Origin: Candidatus Rifleibacteriota bacterium
GTDB lineage: Bacteria; Muiribacteriota; Ozemobacteria; Ozemobacterales; Ozemobacteraceae
Direction of reading: 5' to 3'
Assembly: GCA_015233565.1 (NCBI GenBank)
Contig: JADFXM010000005.1
Location: 62,001 to 126,000 of the forward strand
Length of the DNA: 64,000 nt
The notes below the pieces were generated by a model, which had not been told where the DNA came from, ran no database searches, and saw only the letters and a list, made by a program, of their open reading frames with translations. A program made the translations under genes and the position numbers. Shown here piece after piece: positions 60,229 to 64,000 of the stretch (positions within the stretch are counted from its first letter, which is position 1; every line of letters begins with the position of its first letter).

Positions 60229-61368
60229 ATGACCCTTTCGACCAAAATCACCCCCCTTTCTGGCTGGAATAGCTGGAATTGTTATGGGCTTCATGTTTCC
60301 CAAGAGCTTGTGTTTCGGCAAGCTCAAGCTCTCGTCGAGAAAGGGTTGCATGAATTCGGGTATCAGTATGTCATAATCGATGACGGCTGGCAGGGGGATC
60401 GTGGGGGACCCAGAGGTGCCCTTCAAGGAAATAAGAAATTCAGCGATCTTCCAGAACTTGTCAATGACATTCATACTTTAGGGTTGAAAGTCGGCATCTA
60501 TTCAACCCCTTGGGAAAAATCTTACGGTGGGTTTCCGGGCAGTCAGGGTCACATCGAGGAGGATCTCCATCAATGGGAAGATTGGGGGATTGATTTCATC
60601 AAATACGATTGGGAAATGGGTGGAAGCCGATACCCTAGTCAGCGCTTTATTCATGAGGTCGGCGAAGCACTATCCAGAATCTCCCGAACCATGGTTCTGG
60701 CGTTAGCCAATTCCGCCGAGAAATCTGAAGCTGATTTTTTTTGGCGACATGCCAATATGTGGCGAACCACCGGAGATATCGTCGATACATGGGAAAGCGT
60801 GTATGGCATTGGTGTGTATCAAACTGAGTGGCATTCATTTTGCGGCCCAAGGCATTGGAATGATGCGGATATGCTTGTTCTGGGTCACGTAGGTTGGGGT
60901 GAAAAACAAAGTTTTACAAGGCTTTCCATTGAGGAACAAAAGCTTCACGCTGGCCTGTGGCATTTTCTGCCCTCCCCCCTACTGTTAGGTTGTGACGTAA
61001 GCAAACTCGACGATTTTACATTAAATCTTCTCTGCAATCCCCGGCTCATTGCCTTGCATCAAGACCATTGGGTTCGAGGTGCAGAACTCCTTTTCCGAAA
61101 TCATCGATTCGATGTTTTAAAAAGAAGATTACATGACGGCTTTGCATTTGCCATTATCAATAAAGAGCCGATGGAAAACCACTTTCGCTTCGAATTAAGG
61201 GACCTCTCGGATTTGTGTCCAGGACTGGAGCAACTGGGAGATTCACTTTTCCTAGTAGATGTTTGGAATGGGGAAAAACTCTCAGTGAGTAAGAGTGCCT
61301 GGGAATTTGCCATCCCTGGCCACGGTTTGCGTTTATTCACGATGCAAATTCCCATCGGGAGGCCATGA
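60229..61368 (+). CDS. GH27 alpha-galactosidase-family glycoside hydrolase
   Basis: The 379-residue product has the GH27 marks GWNSWNCYG, IIDDGWQ, nucleophile Asp in FIKYDWEMG and acid/base Asp in HWNDADMLVLG. It would hydrolyse terminal alpha-galactosides, or act on alpha-N-acetylgalactosamine in related enzymes. No signal peptide is seen, so it acts in the cytoplasm. Two starts are possible: ATG 60229, closest to the family start and chosen here, and TTG 60199, which follows AAGGAAAAG. It stands alone after the efflux island. Confidence 0.9.
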   Translation: MTLSTKITPLSGWNSWNCYGLHVSQELVFRQAQALVEKGLHEFGYQYVIIDDGWQGDRGGPRGALQGNKKFSDLPELVNDIHTLGLKVGIYSTPWEKSYGGFPGSQGHIEEDLHQWEDWGIDFIKYDWEMGGSRYPSQRFIHEVGEALSRISRTMVLALANSAEKSEADFFWRHANMWRTTGDIVDTWESVYGIGVYQTEWHSFCGPRHWNDADMLVLGHVGWGEKQSFTRLSIEEQKLHAGLWHFLPSPLLLGCDVSKLDDFTLNLLCNPRLIALHQDHWVRGAELLFRNHRFDVLKRRLHDGFAFAIINKEPMENHFRFELRDLSDLCPGLEQLGDSLFLVDVWNGEKLSVSKSAWEFAIPGHGLRLFTMQIPIGRP

Positions 61369-61728
61369 TGACTCCCGATTTCCTTGTCCCCAAAGATTGA
61401 TTTGTTTTTAAATTAGAGCCCTTGTATGCGCATTCGGACGGTTTGGAAATTTCCCGCAACGATGGATAGCTAGCGTTGAAGAAAGGAGTTTGGAATGGGA
61501 ATTCGAAGGAGAGGATATTTCTCGGGGAGGACGTTTCCAAGCCAGGGATAAGGCAGACAAATCGCTGCACCTGTCTCACTCACGCTCGTGTTACATTGGC
61601 GTTCAGACTATCGCCCCCCCAAAATTCATTTTTTTGTGTACCTGCCCATTTTCTTGCCCCGTTTTCTCAGATCAACAGCGAGTTACTTTTTTACCGAACA
61701 AGATATACCGAGATTTTTCGACAACTTC

Positions 61729-61976
61729 TAACACCAATCCCAATTAGTTCGTTCATATGCCTTGTTTTTCGCTTCAGATCTGCGTAAAATTATATTTAAT
61801 CTGACAGAAATGAATGTTTCAACCATCCAGTAAGGGATCCTTATTTTCCGGAAAATTTCGTTTTTTCTTGGAGAATAAAGCGATCCCTTTACATTTTGGT
61901 CAAATCAAAGTCCTTGGGGGAGTGCACGTATTTTTTGGGATTGGTATAACACCAATCCCAACTAATCCGTTCGCAT
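61729..61976. repeat. Two 30-bp direct repeats and an 11-bp hairpin
   Basis: TAACACCAATCCCAA starts both copies, at 61729-61758 and 61947-61976; they differ at 5 of 30 positions, all transitions. The second copy overlaps a perfect hairpin, TTGGGATTGGT (61935-61945) with ACCAATCCCAA (61951-61961), 5-nt loop. This looks like the end of a small palindromic mobile or interspersed element. Confidence 0.65.
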
Positions 61977-62513
61977 CGCAAAAAATTTGAATTTAACCGG
62001 AAATAAGAGGAGTCAGTTGATACATATGGAAAAAATGAAATTTCAGAAAATTTCGGAATTAATTTCAGAATTCCTGTTGTCGTAAACTTCATTTTCTTTG
62101 ATTGCTCAGCTTCAAAAGCCGATTCTGTAGAGATTAAAAAATTTTCAGCCCGAATTTTGTTTTGAGACCAAATAATCCAAAAGTTAAGGAAGGAATCTCA
62201 TCCAAACGAGTTCACGTTTTCAGGTTTTGGGAAAATGGTCTCAAGTCTATATCCTCGGGAATTGGAATTCTGAATTTCTGGATGCTTAAAGCTTTCTCCT
62301 CTCCCAAAGTTAATCCCGGTAAAAGTAAATCTGAAGCAGGAAATAGCACTAACGAACGAGTAAATTGGATTTGGTACAACACCAGGGTAAGCTTCCTCCC
62401 TGGATATCAGCTTCATTCGTTAGATGACCAGTGCTGGGACTAGCACAAGTTACGTTATAAAACGCAGCTTACTCTGGCGATGGCAGCGGAAGGGGCGGCC
62501 GTCAATAGACTAG

Positions 62514-62529
62514 AAAACCCCGTGCCGGG
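62514..62529 (-). terminator. Weak terminator after the ccsA-type gene
   Basis: On the minus strand CCCG, loop GCA, CGGG is followed by a short T-run (TTTTCT). The stem is only four to five pairs, so it is marginal. Confidence 0.35.
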
Positions 62530-62551
62530 ATTCTCCGATCATCGGGGGTGT

Positions 62552-63625
62552 TCAATTTCCAGCGTAGGAATGTAAACCTGAAAGATATAAATTTACTCCG
62601 AAAAGGGTGAAAAGAGTAACTAAAAAACCCAGAACGGAGAGGATGGCCATCCAATTTCCGCTCCAACCACGAGTCAGGCGAAGGTGCAGATAGATCGAAT
62701 AAGTAAGGAAAGTAATCAACGCCCAGGTTTCTTTGGGATCCCAGCCCCAATAGCGCCCCCATGCTTTGTTTGCCCAAACCATTCCAAATACCAGTGCTCC
62801 AACTGTAAACAGCGGGAAACCTATGGCAATGGCTCTGTAAATAAGTTCGTCCATTCGTTCTTCGGAAGGTGCAAGTCGCTCAATATATTCCCCAACTGCT
62901 CCTCTCAGAACATAAAGGCTGAGAAATAACATAATGCATACGGTTCCAACCGGAAACAGGCCAAAAACGAGAAGATAAACGGAAGCATAGGAAAGTGTGG
63001 AATTTTGCAGCATTTTAGAAAAAATCATCAAAAGCAGGGCAAAAAGGCCTGTTGGAATACCATAAACAATAAGAAAGGATATGACTTTTTCAGAAAGAGA
63101 ATATGGGAACTTGGGATTTTTCCGGTTTAACAAAAAATTTCGAAAAATCAAAAGGTAGCTCAAAATGAAAGAAGCAGCGAAACAGGCTTCTCCAATGAAG
63201 GCTAAAGCAACATGTATGTGAAGCCAATACGATTGAAGCGCCGGTACAAGAGGACGGATTTCATTTGGGAATAGAGAAGCAACTCCGAATGTCAGTACAG
63301 CAAAAACATTTATTGCTCCCTCGAAAAATCCAAGCGGGGAATCGCTACGGAATTCTTTTTCGGATCTGAATGAGAAAAGCAAAGAAACCCAAACTGTGAA
63401 AGTTGCCAAAGTAACCAAAGATTCATACATATTTGACAACGGTGGATGTCCAGAGGCTCGCCATCGTAAAATCAAACCTGCGCTAGAGCAAATAACTCCT
63501 AATAGAGTCGCTATTCGGCTACCTATTTTGAAACTATTGCGCCCCGCTGCTGCAGAAATGACATGACCGAGAAATGAAAATAGAAAACAAATAACAGCTA
63601 TCGAAAACAACGTTGATTCACTCAT
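62552..63625 (-). CDS. ccsA: CcsA/ResC-type cytochrome c biogenesis protein
   Basis: The 357-residue polytopic protein has about eight membrane helices and the tryptophan-rich WWD signature WGRYWGWDPKETWAL with flanking conserved His residues. In system II cytochrome c maturation CcsA and CcsB (ResC and ResB) export and attach haem to apocytochromes on the periplasmic side. It starts in an ATGA overlap with the ResB-type gene upstream. Length is close to the family norm. Confidence 0.92.
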   Translation of the reverse strand: MSESTLFSIAVICFLFSFLGHVISAAAGRNSFKIGSRIATLLGVICSSAGLILRWRASGHPPLSNMYESLVTLATFTVWVSLLFSFRSEKEFRSDSPLGFFEGAINVFAVLTFGVASLFPNEIRPLVPALQSYWLHIHVALAFIGEACFAASFILSYLLIFRNFLLNRKNPKFPYSLSEKVISFLIVYGIPTGLFALLLMIFSKMLQNSTLSYASVYLLVFGLFPVGTVCIMLFLSLYVLRGAVGEYIERLAPSEERMDELIYRAIAIGFPLFTVGALVFGMVWANKAWGRYWGWDPKETWALITFLTYSIYLHLRLTRGWSGNWMAILSVLGFLVTLFTLFGVNLYLSGLHSYAGN

Positions 63626-63999
63626 TTTGTTTCTTCCGAATCTACTGAAGAATCATTTTCGGGTCCCTCAGTGTCAATTTCAGGGACAACTTCTTCTTCT
63701 TGAAGGATTCCCAATAACTCATCAAGATAAGGTTTAAGCATTTTCTGAGGAAGATTTCCAGTGATGGCTGCAATGATTCTTCCATCGGGTTTCAGAACCA
63801 CCCAATTTTCCACATAAGTTACATAGAACGCCAAAAAAAGTCCAATCCCCATAATCAAGGTTCCAAGCCAAACAATAGGCACCGAAGGATCAAAACTGAC
63901 CTGCAAACTACTCTCAAATGCTGTAGTTGCTTTAACAAATGAAAAATTATAGGGAAGATTTGAGATATGCTCTCCCAACTCATTCATATCACTCGAAAA
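63622..63999 (-). CDS. ResB/CcsB-type cytochrome c biogenesis protein, cut by window edge
   Basis: The frame stays open to the right edge, so the methionine at 63987 is internal and only the C-terminal 125 residues are visible. They show the ResB C-terminus: SLQVSFDPSVPIVWLGT followed by a membrane helix and YVENWVVL. An acidic tail (EEEVVPEIDTEGPEND) follows. It forms the system II haem-delivery complex with the overlapping ccsA-type gene. Confidence 0.88.
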   Translation of the reverse strand, partial: FSSDMNELGEHISNLPYNFSFVKATTAFESSLQVSFDPSVPIVWLGTLIMGIGLFLAFYVTYVENWVVLKPDGRIIAAITGNLPQKMLKPYLDELLGILQEEEVVPEIDTEGPENDSSVDSEETK

Positions 64000-64000
64000 T

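Larger units (their letters stand above)
61369..62551. other. 1.2-kb intergenic region with diverged repeats
   Basis: No gene supported; the open frames here (for example 61476-61787 and 62162-62443) lack ribosome sites and protein-like composition. It holds two diverged 30-bp repeats and a hairpin (listed next). The rest is AT-rich with no promoter I can defend. Confidence 0.55.

Noticed and set aside
61935-61961. Hairpin as transcription terminator
   Set aside because: The T-run precedes the stem on the plus strand and becomes an A-run after it on the minus strand, so neither direction fits.

Overview
The window is one stretch of a moderately AT-rich bacterial chromosome from a diderm (Gram-negative-type) organism. 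The diderm call rests on lipid A genes (lpxI, two lpxB homologues, an lpxL-type acyltransferase, an msbA-type exporter), a TolC-family outer-membrane channel and signal peptides on very large surface-type proteins. It does not look like a well-studied proteobacterium. PSP1/RicT next to holB, a Hanks kinase and PP2C pair, orphan pseudopilins and a giant FlgD-Ig-terminated repeat protein suggest an uncultivated candidate phylum; a Riflebacteria-like lineage is my guess and is not proven by the sequence.

Layout. 0-8.8 kb: an unrecognised large protein cut by the left edge, then a minus-strand series with a glycine-zipper exported protein, a TPR plus transglutaminase-like protein, a HEAT-repeat protein and an FmdB-type zinc-ribbon protein. 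The last two form an operon behind a perfect CIRCE (HrcA) operator. 9.0-12.4 kb: a tightly overlapping five-gene flavin/iron-sulfur amino-acid dehydrogenase operon (HcnABC / archaeal proline dehydrogenase type) closed by a terminator. 12.5-26.2 kb: envelope genes with a WecA/MraY-type transferase, holB, ricT, then lpxI, a Gfo/Idh/MocA oxidoreductase (possibly gnnA), an isoprenylcysteine-methyltransferase-like membrane protein, lpxB, msbA, a DUF374 acyltransferase, a divergent second lpxB, an lpxL-type acyltransferase and wecC.

26.3-33.3 kb: a signalling island. PP2C phosphatase, anchored TPR protein, Ser/Thr kinase and a small helical protein run leftward; a membrane PAS/GAF sensor without visible output domain, a GNAT acetyltransferase and a small unknown protein run rightward. 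33.6-38.6 kb: gpmA, then three pseudopilin-like genes, the middle one carrying nine tandem 42-bp units coding a Gly/Ser/Thr-rich tail. 38.6-41.2 kb: decayed coding fragments, including methyltransferase remnants. 41.2-54.0 kb: one 4,280-residue exported protein of Ig-like and Big-type repeats with nested periodicity. 54.4-60.1 kb: a TolC/RND/MFP efflux operon that is clearly GC-richer than its surroundings and probably acquired. 60.2-61.4 kb: a GH27 alpha-galactosidase. 62.5-64.0 kb: CcsA- and ResB-type cytochrome c maturation genes, the latter cut by the right edge.

The 12.5-26 kb block works together on the outer-membrane glycolipid: sugar priming (wecA/wecC), lipid A precursor cleavage (lpxI), disaccharide formation (lpxB), acylation (lpxL, DUF374) and flipping (msbA). 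No tRNA, rRNA, CRISPR array or intact insertion sequence was seen.
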